A DNA stretch of 64,000 nt from Moniliella sp. 'wahieum' (taxonomy: Eukaryota > Basidiomycota > Moniliellomycetes > Moniliellales > Moniliellaceae): NCBI GenBank assembly GCA_003971905.1, contig RSEE01000017.1, positions 310,001 through 374,000 of the forward strand. Direction: 5' to 3'. Position 1 is the stretch's first letter; each line of letters opens with the position of its first letter. Both the position numbers and the translations under genes were made by a program. Under the pieces are notes generated by a model that saw only the letters and a program-made list of their open reading frames with translations, was not told where the DNA came from and made no database searches. This document shows positions 41,230-53,106 of the stretch, piece by piece.

Positions 41230-43620
41230 GGCCAACTCTCAGCTTCCAGCCCCCCACGCGCAACAGCATCAACAACAACGATCGTAATGGCTACGAGCCG
41301 ATGGACCTAGATGGAGTGGAAGTCCGTCCCGTGGGCCGCAGGTTCCGGCTCAGTGTTGAAGGTTGAAGAGTACGCCGTCACACCCGTGAGGGTGATCGCT
41401 GCATGCGTTGCGGGCACGCGGGTCATTGGCGTAACGAGTGCCCCTTGGGCCAGAATGGCCATTGCCCCGGGCAGTGTGGCCGTCTGTTTTGGCCCCAAGG
41501 GATGTCTAATCAGAGTCGCCGAGCCACGGGGCGGGGTCGGGTCAGGCGAACGAGAGGGCAGCTCGTCGAGCGCGCTGGAGCAGGCGCGCGATTAGGGGCA
41601 GGGGCCCCGCCGTGGATGTGTGCCACGCCTACCTACTCCTGCCGACGGTCGTCTAGCTACCGCGCCTATATGTTTCCAGACGAACTTGGGCACGCACACC
41701 ACGTTAATAAGCCTAGTGGACACGGGGGCCGAGAGGTCGTTTATTGACGGCGGAGAAGTGCGCAATTACGGGTACGTCCTGACTCCCCTCTCTGCCCCCC
41801 CGCAGGTGCGGCTACTGGATGGGCGAAGGATCTGGTCAGGTCAGGTTACTCACTCTTTCCTTTTGTTTTTAACCTGCGCGGTCAAACGTTCAGCCACGAC
41901 TTCCTCGTTATGTCCATTCCGCACTATGCAGCGGTCTTTCGTATCGACTTCCTGTGCGCCAATGAAGTGTCGCTTTCCTTTGCTCGAGATGGTCCAGCCG
42001 AGCTTAGCTTTAAGGTCACTGGCACCCGATCGAGTGTGTGGTATCATGGACACATACATCTAGTCTCGGCTCACCGTTTCAATCACGGGCTTTAGCAAAG
42101 ATGAGGACCTCGTCGGCGGGCAAGTGTGGGTCGACGATCAGGCCGAGGCGGTTTCCCGAGTCTGAAGCGCTACGGTACACCTTGCTCCATGATCACCGCG
42201 CAAGCCCGAGGCTGCGCACCATGGAAGACAGCGCACGTACGATCAGCTGGTGCGGTGGTACGATTGGCGCGGCATGGCCTTCATTGCGTGTCACTACGTG
42301 GAGACGTGCTCGTCGTCTCAAACTGCCAAGAGCCGCCGCCCTCGTCCCTATGGTCTATACTGCATCCGTTTGAAGTACTAGCCCTGCCTTGGTTCAGTTT
42401 CAGTATGGATCATTTCGGTCCCTTGGCAGAGGGAGGGCTTGGACGCAAGGGAGAGAGCCGGAACGTGGTGGTGGTGGTGAATTGTGGCTGTCCAAGACGG
42501 TGTGCTCATGCCGTGCAGCTCGAGCGTCACGGCAGGTAGCTTGTTCGAGCGGCTGGCGCACAAGGTGTTCCACGTGTGCGGGTGGGCTATCGAGTTTTTC
42601 GTGAGCGAGAGAGGGCCCTTTGTTGAGATGTCGAGGGTGATCGAGAGAGTTGGTGAAGGGGAAAGCTATACCACACAGGCACTTCTCACTGCGCGGGACC
42701 GGTGGGTCCCAAAGAAACATGGATTGGCTTTGCCTTATATAGGACCAAAGCGTGTAACAAAAGGGGTGTAGAGTACTATCTCTCTAGAAACGCAATAGAA
42801 AGGGGAACGGAAACAGTAAGTGGTGCTAGGTTTGGTCTGAGGTATACCCCGAAACCGGTTTCAAGTAAGTTTGAGGCAGTTTGTATCTTGGCTCAAACAA
42901 TCGCAAAGTTTGGAGCAAGTGCGCTTTATTCAACACCCTTGTTCACTTCCTCCCAGGTGCGTGGCTTTTGCGAAAAGCATTGCATCCGCCAAAACATGGC
43001 TCCTACCCAGTACCCCCCAGTCTGATTGGAAGTCGAAGCGGTTTGTCGACTTGGTTCAGACACATCTGTGCCATTTTGTTAACCATATCAGTCCGATTGG
43101 GTTGAGCACCTACCCTCTGCTGCCTTTGCGCTCAACACTGCTCGCTCCGCCTCAACAGGATTATCTCCGTTCTACATCATGGATTATGGGCTCCAGCCGC
43201 GCAAACCACGTGGCACAGACGCTGCCGCCCGGTCGGGTGGGCCAGAGGTGGAACATCAACTGGCTTGTGCCAAGCAACTGAGGCGGCCAGGGAGGCTTTG
43301 GAACAGGCGCGCAAGCGAGCCAAGCGCTATCGATCGGTTGCGGAGTGAGGGAGCCCCGGAGCCTTCAAACACGTTCCTACGGCCCGCGCGGGTGCGTACG
43401 CAGTCTTGCCACAGAAGTGCAGAAGCCTCCATTTTACGCCAAAAGGCATCTCCTCATCCCTAGCTCCGCTCGGATCCACCAACTAACCCAATCCCGAAAC
43501 TACCGTGAGATGTCCTTCCGTCTCCTACGGGATTATTGCACCCCACAAAAACCTGGGTGGCCCCCCTTGGACGAGCACACCCGTGATACTAGCCTTCCGT
43601 GGGAGGAGCCAGTTATATAG
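41230..43620 (+). mobile_element. Decayed Ty3/gypsy retrotransposon, RT and RNase H deleted
   Basis: Gag end with zinc knuckle CMRCGHAGHWRNEC (41400-41441). The retropepsin is VDTGAERSFIDGGEVRNYGY (about 41718-41777), followed by VRLLDGRRIWSG. Only about 150 bp after the protease ORF, integrase begins: a degraded HHCC region near 42190, YDQLVRWYDWRGMAFIACHY (about 42240), KSRRPRPYG, and SMDHFGPLAE (42402-42431). Then come LFERLAHKVFHVCGW, HFVNH (about 43073) and PFYIMDYGLQPRKPRGTDAA (about 43165-43220). No reverse transcriptase motif (YxDD) lies between, so about 1.5-2 kb has been lost. Frames are broken throughout. Confidence 0.88.
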
Positions 43621-43951
43621 CGAAGGCCTATTAATGCTCTGGTGGAGAGCCGCTTGTTATTTCTCACGTATCTCTTAAACTCTCTTCCCTTTCACCCGCA
43701 AGCCTATCGCCTGTTCCGATGGCATACAGTCGGTCAGTATCTTAGTATGCTCGCGTGCTATCCTCAGGTGAGAGCTTTTCTTACTCCCAGTCCTTATATT
43801 TTTAGGGATGAGACGTGTCGTTGCGGAATACTTCCACTCCCAACTCCTCAGCAAGCGTGTCAACGATCAACGCGGGGCCGGATATGGGAGAAAACCCCTA
43901 GCACCCCCTCTCACAACAAAAGTGTTGTGCGTTTTTATATTTACTCGAATG
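43621..43951 (+). other. Unassigned sequence, possible retroelement tail
   Basis: An open frame 43642-43959 reads YRLFRWHTVGQYLSMLACYP and later DETCRCG. The C-x-C spacing recalls the C-terminal zinc region of LINE-type elements, but the match is too weak to call. It may instead be 3' sequence of the decayed gypsy element. Its end is interrupted by the next element at 43951. Confidence 0.25.
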
Positions 43952-44131
43952 TGTCATAGTTTGGCTGATCTCGCTCCCATTTCCAATTTCTTCGTCTCGA
44001 GCGTCTCGCTCCTTCCCTGTTCCTTCCACTTCGCACCATGTCCTCTGTTCTTGCTTCTTCCCCACGAACGATTGCTACACCCTTGGCCTAGTCCGATCCT
44101 GGTCTCCCTCGCCTTAGCCCCGACTGTGACA
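43952..44131 (+). repeat. Gypsy 5' LTR
   Basis: 180 bp, TGTCATAG...TGTGACA. Compared with the 3' LTR it lacks a duplication of about 13 bp (CAACACCTTGCTA) and has one extra T near its end; otherwise they match. Confidence 0.95.
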
Positions 44132-44172
44132 TTATCGTTCGTCTAACCGTCAACAGGCGAGCCCGACCAGAG

Positions 44173-45570
44173 ATGTCCTCGATCCACGACAACCCCCGTG
44201 ACCCCAGTAACCCTAGCGCGCCGCACCCCATCGCGCGGCGCGGCCCGATCCGACCCCCGTCCGACCCCCCCTCTGACGCTCCGTTCGACGACGATGGCCC
44301 GGAGTGGTTCCACCCGGCTGGGCCCTCTGAACCCCCCCCATGCAGCTCCGTCTGTTGCGCCCGCGCCCCCGGGGTATACATTGCCTGCCTCCGACTTGTC
44401 CGGCCTGGACCTCGAGGCCGCTCAGCGCCGGGTCGATGAGGCCCGCAGAATGCGCCAGCTTCTGTTGACGGAGGCCCGGGAACACCAGGCCTACCTTGCA
44501 GCCCAGGAGGACCAGCGCCGCGCTTTCGAGGATGAGCAAGAGGCGAAGCGCCGCGCTTTCGAGGATGAGCAAGAGGCGAAGCGCCGTGAGCACCGCCTCC
44601 GTCAGCGGCGGGAGGAGGCGGCGCTTGCCGCGGAAGAGGCCCGGTTGGCCGCCTCGGTACGGGAGGCTCAAACTGGCGTGGTGTCCTCGGCCCCCGCCCC
44701 CGCTCCCGCCCCTGGGCCTTATGGTGATCTGACTGCCATCCCGAACACGGTGTCGGAAGAGCCTAAGATGTTCGAGCCCGTTCGTTTCCGCCCGTCGTCT
44801 GGTGCGAATCCCAACTCTCGTGACCGGGTCCAGGCCCAGCACGTCGTCACCTCCTTCGAGATTTACGCGCGCGTCGCCCTCACGCATATGGGCGCGGCGG
44901 CATGGATCGACCACTTCATGGGCCTGCTGCAGGGAGAGGCCCTCACTTGGGTCGAGCAGTTCGGCTCGGAGGTGGCCCTTCCCCTGGAGGCGCGCACCAC
45001 ACCCGCCCTCCAGTCTTGGCCTGCGTTTCGCGCAGCTTTCCTGGAGCAGTGGGGCGAGCGCAACCCGGCGCTGAAGGCGTTTGAGGAGTTTCGTCGTCTT
45101 CGGCAGACAGGATCGCAGCGGACTATTCCGCTACGTTCACGGTTCTGCTACGTCGCTGGAACCCCAACGCGTCGGATGAGGACCGCTACTATTACTTTCT
45201 GTACGGCTTGAAGCCGCGGTGCGTGACGCAATCGCCTCCCGCGGCGAGTCGGCTCACTTTGGACGGATCAGTTTCGAACAACTGCGCACAGCGGCCATTG
45301 ACATCGACCAATCGCAATCGCTGGGCGCTCGTGGTACCGCAACCTCCCCGGGATCGGGCGGCAATCATTGGTTTCGGCCCTCGTCGCCGAAGCCGAGCCC
45401 ATGGACCTCAGCGCAGCCACCGCCACCGCCGAAGCGGCGGCACGGCGCACCGAGCGCCGCGCTCAAGGTGCGTGCTTCTACTGCGGTTCCCGTGACCACC
45501 TCATTGCCGAGTGCCCCACGTCCAGGTCTCCCCGCCGCCTCCTCGGCCCCGCCGCTGATTCTGTCTGAGG
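44173..45570 (+). CDS. Gypsy Gag
   Basis: ATG 44173 opens MSSIHDNPRDPSNPSAPHPI. After a frame change, a coiled-coil region follows (EAAQRRVDEARRMRQLL and two copies of RRAFEDEQEAK, about 44418-44660). The retrotransposon gag core comes next: AAAWIDHFMGLLQGEALTWV (about 44900) and WPAFRAAFLEQWGERNPALK. Its C-terminal zinc knuckle is CFYCGSRDHLIAEC (45473-45514), a correct CX2CX4HX4C. A frame change near 45130 separates capsid and knuckle. Confidence 0.9.
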
Positions 45571-45599
45571 CGGCAGTGGGGCCCTGTCCCCCCTCCTCT

Positions 45600-48500
45600 C
45601 GGTCCTTCACGGTACTCGCCCATCTGCATCCTGGCCCCTCGTCTCCGTCTCCCTTTTCCCCGATCCCGGTCACCGCCTTGGTCGACTCTGGTGCGAACAG
45701 TATTTTCATGGACCATGGTTTGCCCGCCAGCATGGCCTGGTTCCTCGCACGCTGCCGTCGCCCGTGGTCGTCAGGGTGGTAGACGGGCGTCCCATTTCCT
45801 CGGGTCTGGTGACCCAAGCGGTGAAGGCGCCTGTCGTGATCGGCTCCCATGTCTCAACTGAGGAGTTTTTCCTCACTTCCCTCCATCACCCCCTCATCCT
45901 CGGTCTCCCTTTTCTGGAAACTCACAACCCCAGCACCGACTACCCCTCGCACACCCTTTACTTGATAAGGTGCAGTGCCGTGATCACCATATGCCTTCCA
46001 CGACTGTACCCCGGCCTCAGCCCAAGACCAGCCCAAGCACCAGAACCAGCCCAAGCACCAAGACCAGCCCAAGCACCAAGACCAGCCCAAGCACCAAGAC
46101 CAGCCCAAGCACCAAGACCAGCCCAAGACCAAGACTACGCACCAGCACCAGCACTCGCCGGGCCCCGGCCCAAGTCCACCTCCCCACCTAACCCCATCTC
46201 GCCCCCCTCTGTCAACTCGATTCCTTTCCCTCCTCGTTCCCTCCCAGCCCGTCCCCTCCTCCCCTCCCTTGCCCACTTCGTCCCACCCCCCTTCGCGCGC
46301 GGTACGCAGCCTCTTCCCCACACCCTTCCTCGGCGCCTCTGGCCCGGGTCCCTCCTTGCCTTCTCGGTCTGGACCGCCTATTGACATTTCCTCTCGGAGC
46401 AGTTTGAGCTCGAGGTGGTCAAGGAACCCGAGGCCATGGTAAACGTCGCCTTTCCCCCTGAGCCCGAGTTGGCCGTCTCGTCCGTCGCGGTCGCTGGCGG
46501 TCCCGAGCCAATGTTTCCCGACGAGTTTGACACACCCGAGTACCTCGAGCACGTCTGCCAGACAGTCCCTCCCCGCTACCACTTCCTTAGCGCCTTTTCC
46601 AAGTCAGGGGCTAAGACGCTCCCCGCCCATCGTGCCGCCGATCACGCCATCGACCTTGTCCCCGGCGCCGCCCCCACCTTCACTCGCCTCTACCCCTTGT
46701 CGACGGGCGAAATGCAGGCCTTGTCCCAGTGGCTCAAGGAGAACCTGGCTGCCGGGTTCATCCGTCCGTCCAAGTCCCCCTTCGGCGCGGGCGTCCTTTG
46801 TCAAAAAGAAGGACGGCTCGTTGCGCCTGTGCGTGGACTATCGTGCGCTCAACTCGGTTACGATCAAGACCGGTTGGCTCTGCCTCTGATTAGCGACTCG
46901 TTGGACCGCCTCTCGGGGGCCCGCATCTTCACCAAGCTTGACCTCCGTGGGGCGTATAACTTGTTGGGGGTGAGAGAAGGCGACGAGAGTAGACTGCCTT
47001 CCGCACTCGGTACGGACACTTGAATCCCTTGTTATGCCGTTTGGCCTTTGCAACGCCCCTGCCACCTTCCAAGCTGTGATGAACGACCTCTCCGCGACCT
47101 CCTCGACGTCTCGGTACTGGCATACCTCGACGACATCCTCATCTTCTCGACTAATGAGATGGAGCACGAGCGCCACGTTGCCGAGGTCCTCCGGCGTCTG
47201 CAGCTGGCCAAGTTCTACCTCAATCCCGACAAGTGTCAGTTCCACACACGCCGCACCGAGTACCTGGGCTACGTCGTTTCGCCTGACGGGATCGGGATGG
47301 ACCCGTCCAAGGTTGAGTCGATTCGGTCGTGGCCAACACCCAGAACCTCTCGCCGTTCAAGTCTTCCTCGGCTTCGCCAACTACTACCGTCACTTCGTCC
47401 GTTCTTTTGCCCGTATCTCAGCCCCCTGTCCGACCTGACACGCAAGGACCAGCGGTTTTCTTGGACCCCAGCCTGCGAACGGCATTTGCCGAGCTCAAGC
47501 GCGTCTTTGCCTCGCCCCACCTCCTCTGCCACTTTGATCCCACTCGCCCCCTTCGCCTCGAGACTGACGCGTCGGACGCGGCGCTTGGTGCGGTGCTCGC
47601 CCAGCAGGATGTTCACGGTCGTTGGCGGCCGGTCGCCTTCCATTCTCGCAAGTTCACCGCGGCCGAGCTGAACTATACTACGTCCGAAAAGGAGGTGCTG
47701 GCCATCGTGGCCGCCGTGGAGGTGTGGCGCCATTACGTCGAAAGTGTTGAGACTGTCCAAGTGCTTACGGACCACGAGGCCATTGCTACGTTCCGCCGCC
47801 CCCGCCTGTTGAACCGCCGCCAGGGCCGATGGCGCCAGACCCTGTCCCCCTACCGCCTTGCTATGGTGTACCGTGCCGGGCAGAAGAATGGTGCGCTGAC
47901 GGGTTGTCGCGCCGTCCCGACCTCGCGGAGGGGTCCCGGCCCGCTGACGCGGCACCTCAAGTACTGGTGGAGCCCATGTCCGAACGTTCTGCCGCCGCCC
48001 CTCGAGCTCATGGCGGCGGACCCCGTTACGCCGGTGGTGGGGCGAGTGTCTGCCGACGAGATTCGACAGCGCATCCGCCAACTCGTGCCTCGTGACCCTC
48101 GTTGGTCCCTTGCTACGGCTCCACGCCCACCCCGCCATGCTTTGACGGTCCGCGACGGCCTTTTGTGGCACGGAAACCAGGTACGTTCCCAGCGACCCGC
48201 CGATCCGTGCTGCCATTCTCCACCAAGCCCACGACTCGGCATTGGCGGGCCATGAAGGGCGCGACAAGACGTTGGCCCGTGTCCGCGCTCAATATTGGTG
48301 GCCCCGCCTGTCAGCCGACGTGTGGGCCTACGTGCGCTCGTGCGACCGCTGTCAACGGACCAAAGCGCCTCGCCACCAACCCGCTGGACTCCTTCAGCCC
48401 CTTCCCCCCCCAAGGCCCGGACCCACTTGACGATGGACCACATTACCCAGCTTCCCCGATCCAATGGTTACGACGCGATTCTGGTGGTGGTGGATCGTTT

Positions 48501-49481
48501 TACCAAAATGGGTCACTTCATTCCCCCCCACACGACGGACACTGCGCCCCAGCTCGCACGCCAGTTTGTACACCATGTCTTTCGCTACCATGGCCTTCCT
48601 CGGGATCTGGTGAGTGATCGGGGACCGACCTTCACAAGCCACTTCTGGCAAGCCTTGTGTGCCGACTTGGGCATCAAGTCGAGCCTCAGCACCGCGTACC
48701 ACCCCCAGACGGACGGCCAGACTGAGCGACTCAACCAGATCCTCGAACAGTACCTCCGCTGCTACCTCGACGAGCAGCAGTCCAACTGGTTCGACCTCCT
48801 CCCCACGGCCGAATTCGCCTACAACTCGTCCTCCCACTCGAGCACCCACCAGTCCCCCTTTGTCCTCACCTATGGTTACTCTCCCCGGGGGAGTTGGAGC
48901 CCTCCACTTCGCCCGTGCCCGATGCTGCGTCATATTGGAGGACTTGCGCTCGGCCCAGGCGGTGGCCCGCCGCACGCTCGCCGCGGCCCAAGACCGCTAC
49001 AAGCATTATGCCGATCAGCAGCGCACCGAGGCGGCTTCCTTCACTGCTGGCCAGCCTGTCTTGGTCCGTCGGGACGGCTATGTGCCAGCCAGCGGCCTTC
49101 TGACGGCCTGACTATCGCTACCTCGGCCCCTTTCCCATTGTCCGCGCCGTGGGCCGCGCCGCGTACCAGGTCCGCCTCCCCGACTACCTACACCTCCATG
49201 ACGTGTTCCATGTGTCCCGCTTGCGAGCCTACACCCCTGGTGACGTGGTCCCTGCCCGCTTGATCGAGCCCCCGCCTCCTCTCCCCGAGTATGCTGATGA
49301 TGGTGCGGTTCATCACGAGGTCGAACATGTCCTCGACTCTCGCCGCAAGGGTCGTGGTGGCCGCATTGAGTACTTTGTTCACTTCCGGGGCTATCCTGTC
49401 CACGAGAGGGAGTGGGTACCCGCTGCGGACATGTCTCATGACGCCGAGCCAGTGGTCGTTTCCACGCCCCTACCCCGATAA
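45600..49481 (+). CDS. Gypsy Pol with C-terminal chromodomain (frameshifted)
   Basis: Protease [18 protein letters not shown] (about 45675-45728), then [13 protein letters not shown] (about 45894). An 18-bp minisatellite linker follows, then RT with [20 protein letters not shown] (about 46629), [13 protein letters not shown] (about 46926) and the catalytic [10 protein letters not shown] (about 47122). RNase H is at [20 protein letters not shown] (about 47556) and [19 protein letters not shown]. The integrase zinc domain is [14 protein letters not shown]...[14 protein letters not shown] (48250-48380). Its core is [35 protein letters not shown] and [20 protein letters not shown]. Chromodomain: [20 protein letters not shown] and [14 protein letters not shown] (49320-49425). 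The stop is at 49479-49481. Frame changes occur about seven times. Confidence 0.95.
46025..46135 (+). repeat. 18-bp minisatellite between protease and RT
   Basis: About five tandem copies of AGCCCAAGCACCAAGACC, encoding PAQAPR repeats in one frame and STKTSP in another. The length (multiple of three) keeps the frame. It acts as an unstructured spacer. Confidence 0.92.
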
Positions 49482-49558
49482 GCCTGTCTCCCATGCCCGC
49501 CGACTCGCCCTCTCTCGCCTCCGTCGCCGCCCGGGAGATGAGGTCTGAAAGGGGGCAA

Positions 49559-49750
49559 TGTCATAGTTTGGCTGATCTCGCTCCCATTTCCAATTTCTTC
49601 GTCTCGAGCGTCTCGCTCCTTCCCTGTTCCTTCCACTTCGCACCATGTCCTCTGTTCTTGCTTCTTCCCCACGAACGATTGCTACAACACCTTGCTACAC
49701 CCTTGGCCTAGTCCGATCCTGGTCTCCCTCGCCTTAGCCCCGACGTGACA
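49559..49750 (+). repeat. Gypsy 3' LTR
   Basis: 192 bp, TGTCATAG...ACGTGACA, with a local tandem duplication GCTACAACACCTTGCTACAC at 49681-49700. Confidence 0.95.
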
Positions 49751-50735
49751 GAATGGAGGCCTTTCTTGATTGGAGGGTGACCGGTGACCGGTGACCGATG
49801 ACCGATGGTGCCGATAAGATACGCGCTGTAATCGATAAGATAAACCACAATGCCAACGTTTAGTGAATATTCAAAGAACTTTTGCCAATGAACATACTCC
49901 AAGGACAGCAGTGAGTTGGTGCTCTGTTCACGGGTTCCGTAATGCCGTAATGCATAGTGGTTCAAAAAACGATTATATAGTCACAAGTTCGCAACAATTG
50001 TCCCTCTCAGCGCCTCAGCACTGACTCACATTTACATCTTAGCAAAAGGGTTTGGCACTCATTTGTTTGCACGGGACCCTTGTGCTATCGGACCTTATGC
50101 ACCAGCATTTTTCCCGGCCCAGCTTAAACTATACACGAGCAATGATTAAGAAATTGAGATCTGAGAGGCACTGAGCGCACTGAGTACTGAGCGCGCTGAG
50201 AGCCCCTACTGTGAGACACACACTTTGATTATGCATCGAGGGAGTGGAAAACTAAAAATACAAACAAGCGCGCCTACAAGGGAATAGCGGCACACCCCGC
50301 TTTCGCGGTGATCGCGATTCCGAATATCTGTGCTGATCGGAGCTGGGCTTGCGCTTATCGATTATCGATTATCGTTCGAACCCCTCTCGTCCTAGATTAT
50401 GCGACGGCTGGACAAAAGTTAGTGCGGCATATTGCTGAAGAATGATTAATGATATACGGGGCGCGCTTACAATGCGATGGTCGTTCCTGGGCTTTCTGCT
50501 GCCCACATGTGTGCCGCCTCTGTTGCACAATATTCACTCGCATTCGAGGTGCAAACCCGCAGTGCACGGTCCACTGCATTGACGCGCGAGACCGTTGATA
50601 CCAGCCGCCAAATGTGACGGAAAAGGAGACCTCCTCAACATGTGTTACCTCCCCATCCCCCCCCCACGACATCGATATGTCCTCACAATCTATGTCCTGT
50701 GCCCCAACTGGACCTGTTTGGGGCTGACGTGTCCG
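49751..50735. other. Intergenic, AT-richer, no supported gene
   Basis: Contains a short GGTGACCGGTGACCGGTGAC direct repeat (49777-49805), CACTGAGCGC/CTGAGCGCGC repeats (50168-50205) and ATCGATTATCGATTATCG near 50357. No ORF with motifs. Confidence 0.45.
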
Positions 50736-50741
50736 TGACAC

Positions 50742-50749
50742 TATTTAAG
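50742..50749 (+). promoter_or_regulatory. TATA-like element of the dioxygenase gene
   Basis: TATTTAAG within CACTATTTAAGCGGC, about 65 bp before the ATG at 50810. Confidence 0.45.
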
Positions 50750-50809
50750 CGGCGATCATGGGCATACCAAACCATTCCTCCAACGCCACCATCTCAAGCA
50801 CTCAGGTAC

Positions 50810-52033
50810 ATGTCCAAGAACACCAATAACGCAAACCTCGTTCCAGAAGGAGACCCCGTCTTCGACGCGGCAGCGCACCTGGCCTATTCCCCCCCGAAGA
50901 GCAGCTTGTCGATGGAAGACCTGGGCTTAGGCACGATCAAGTCGGCAAGTAAGATGGGCGTCACGGATCCATTTCCTCTGGCGTCACTGGAGGGTGTGCG
51001 CGCCTTGCGACAGGCCATTCTTCAGCCCAGGGTGCTCAACAACCATCTCTTCTTTGCCGAGTGGACGGGAAATACCGGCATGCTCCGTGGCATGGCCCCT
51101 GATGCTTCCAAGTTCATCCACGAGTTTTGGACGAATCCTAGCACCCTGCAAGCAATTGAGGACGCTGTGGGCGAGGCCCTAGTTCCTGTATTTGACTACG
51201 AGGTGAGTCTGACCCCCCCTTTCGGTTGTACTAGAACGTGACATCTGACATTGAAGAAGATTGCCCATTGCAACATCCAAATCCCCAATGGCGAGGACCG
51301 ACGGGGATATATCGACGGTCTCGCCGCTGATCCTTTTTGAGGACGACAAAAACCCCTCCCAATGTGTCTGATTCCACTCCAACCCTTGAGAAAGAGGCCG
51401 ATTGCGATCAGCCAAAGGCTGTGATACCCTACCATGTTGATGGGTACCCTTGGGTCTGTGTGCTGATGCTCTCGGATGTGGCCGGCATGGAAGGAGGTGA
51501 GACGGAAATCAAAAAGGGGGATGGAAGTACGATTAGGGTGTTGGGCCCAGAAATTGGACATGCTGTGCTCATGCAGGGCGGATCCATCGAGCATTGCGCG
51601 CTGCCAGCTCTCAACCCAGACGGCAGAGAAAGGTGACAATGATTACCTCCTCCCTCCGGCCGGTACGCCCAAGTTCACAAGAGCGTGCGGTGCTCCACAG
51701 GTCCGAACTCTTAGCAACAACCACGACCTCTACGACCAATTTACCATCTCACGCCTCGGACTCATCCGGGAGATTTTGAATGTGTACGAAGCCAAGCTTT
51801 CGGAGCGTCGAAAGGTGATCCGGTCAACTTATGGGATCCAAGGGGGGCTCAAGGCACCCACTGTTGACCTGGAGGAACTACTGTTGGTACAGCAGACAAT
51901 CAACCAAGTGGTTTCCTCCGCCATTGAACAGATGGGCATGTCCAATCGGGATCCTGAAGATGGACTTTGGACCCCTAAAGTGCATTCGTTCCCTTATTCG
52001 GATACATCTGCTACCATTCAGCCTATCTTCTAG
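50810..52033 (+). CDS. 2-oxoglutarate/Fe(II)-dependent dioxygenase
   Basis: Probable oxygenase using Fe(II) and 2-oxoglutarate; substrate unknown. ATG 50810 opens MSKNTNNANLVPEGDPVFDA. The N-terminal half includes SLEGVRALRQAILQPRVLNN and FFAEWTGNTGMLRGMAPDA. An intron starting GTGAGT (about 51202) ends near 51260, joining IAHCNIQIPNGEDRRGYIDG. The iron-binding HxD is in PYHVDGYPWVCVLMLSD (51428-51478), followed by GGETEIKKGDGSTIRVLGPE. The distal His is probably IEHCALPAL (51587-51613); the later basic residue expected to bind 2-oxoglutarate is in ERxT near 51630. C-terminal helices include GLIREILNVYEAKLSERRKV and LLLVQQTINQVVSSAIEQMG. Two frame changes (about 51330 and 51640). The stop is TAG 52031-52033. 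Confidence 0.84.
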
Positions 52034-53106
52034 GTTCCACTTTTTCCTTGTGTGAACAGCACTTCCTTTTACTTCCGTGTGGATAACCTTGTTCATCATT
52101 TTCGCTCCACTTTCTTCAATTACATCATGGAATAGATCCCTTGTTTATACACACAGCTTTACATTGTTGAGGACGCTACGCTGTTTTGCATTATATAGCG
52201 GTATGTTGAGTATCGAGTTCATGTGTAGACACAATTGTCGTGCATAGCCCCAACACACATCAAGATGCAACCGTCGAGGCAAGGCGGAATCGATCCGGGG
52301 CGCCACTCTTTCATTACTAGACACATCCCTCTCAACAACAAGGTGTAGTGGCACGATAATGCTTGAAGAATTGCGGCAGATGCTCAAAATGAGGTACTGA
52401 TAGCCAATATCTATACAGAGCACATCTGACGGACTTTAATAATGAAGTCCCCCTTCCTCTCAGCGTGCTGATTTTGGTCGTTGCTTGTCAAATGGGGGAC
52501 TCCCTCGATTCCCCCCTCATGGAGAAGATAGTAGAGTCATTCAAACTGAGGGGTAGTGTATATGCCCTTTAAAACACTTAGCAATGGAGTGTAGAATGAT
52601 ACTCTCTTTCGTCCTCATCCTCTTTAGACTGCTGGACTCTGGCCTATGTCCTCATCCCCTTAATATTAGGCGAACTTTTGCTAGAAGCGCCAAGACTCTC
52701 TACTGTTTTTTATGAACCCTCCCACAGTACTCATCTCCAGAACACACATTTCCTTCTGTAGCATTACTTTTCCCTCACGTCTGTGAGGAAATGTGACATG
52801 AAGTAAAGGGAAGTAGATGGATTGGATACATCTATGGACGGAATGACGGTCCAAGTTGCGTAATAGTGGAATTCGACGGCTTCGAGCTGCCCCCAAGAAC
52901 AAAAGCCATGTGCATGCTCATGCGGCCGCCTGTTCCAGCAAAAGTGAAATTGAGAAATTTAAATGACATCGCGGGGGCGTTGCACCGATTCTTTTTTGCA
53001 CATCTGGCTTCAGGCCCGGCCAGCCGGCCCCACCCCGTCCCCCTGGGCCCCTTTCTTTTACTCCATCCAACTCCTTCCACCTTACAGATTCAGCTTCCCT
53101 GACCGC
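52034..53106. other. Intergenic, no supported gene
   Basis: AT-rich relative to neighbours, with only short frames. The last 200 bp are pyrimidine-rich (CCTTTCTTTTACTCC), as in fungal promoters. Confidence 0.45.

Larger units (their letters stand above)
43952..49750 (+). mobile_element. Complete Ty3/gypsy chromovirus-type LTR retrotransposon
   Basis: 5,799 bp with TG...CA LTRs of 180 and 192 bp. A perfect 5-bp target duplication GAATG (43947-43951 and 49751-49755) flanks it. Order is gag, protease, RT, RNase H, integrase, chromodomain, diagnostic of the chromovirus branch. A polypurine tract GAAAGGGGGC (49547-49556) abuts the 3' LTR. The coding region has several frameshifts. It inserted just after the decayed gypsy copy. 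Confidence 0.97.

Noticed and set aside
43642-43959. LINE retrotransposon 3' end
   Set aside because: Only one Cys-x-Cys motif and a loose pattern; no RT, poly-A tail or target duplication.
49477-49560. Separate gene at the 3' end of the gypsy element
   Set aside because: The frame is pol tail plus polypurine tract, not a distinct gene.
52250-52330. A tRNA on the minus strand
   Set aside because: GGATCGATTCC departs from the B box, and no A box or acceptor pairing could be found.
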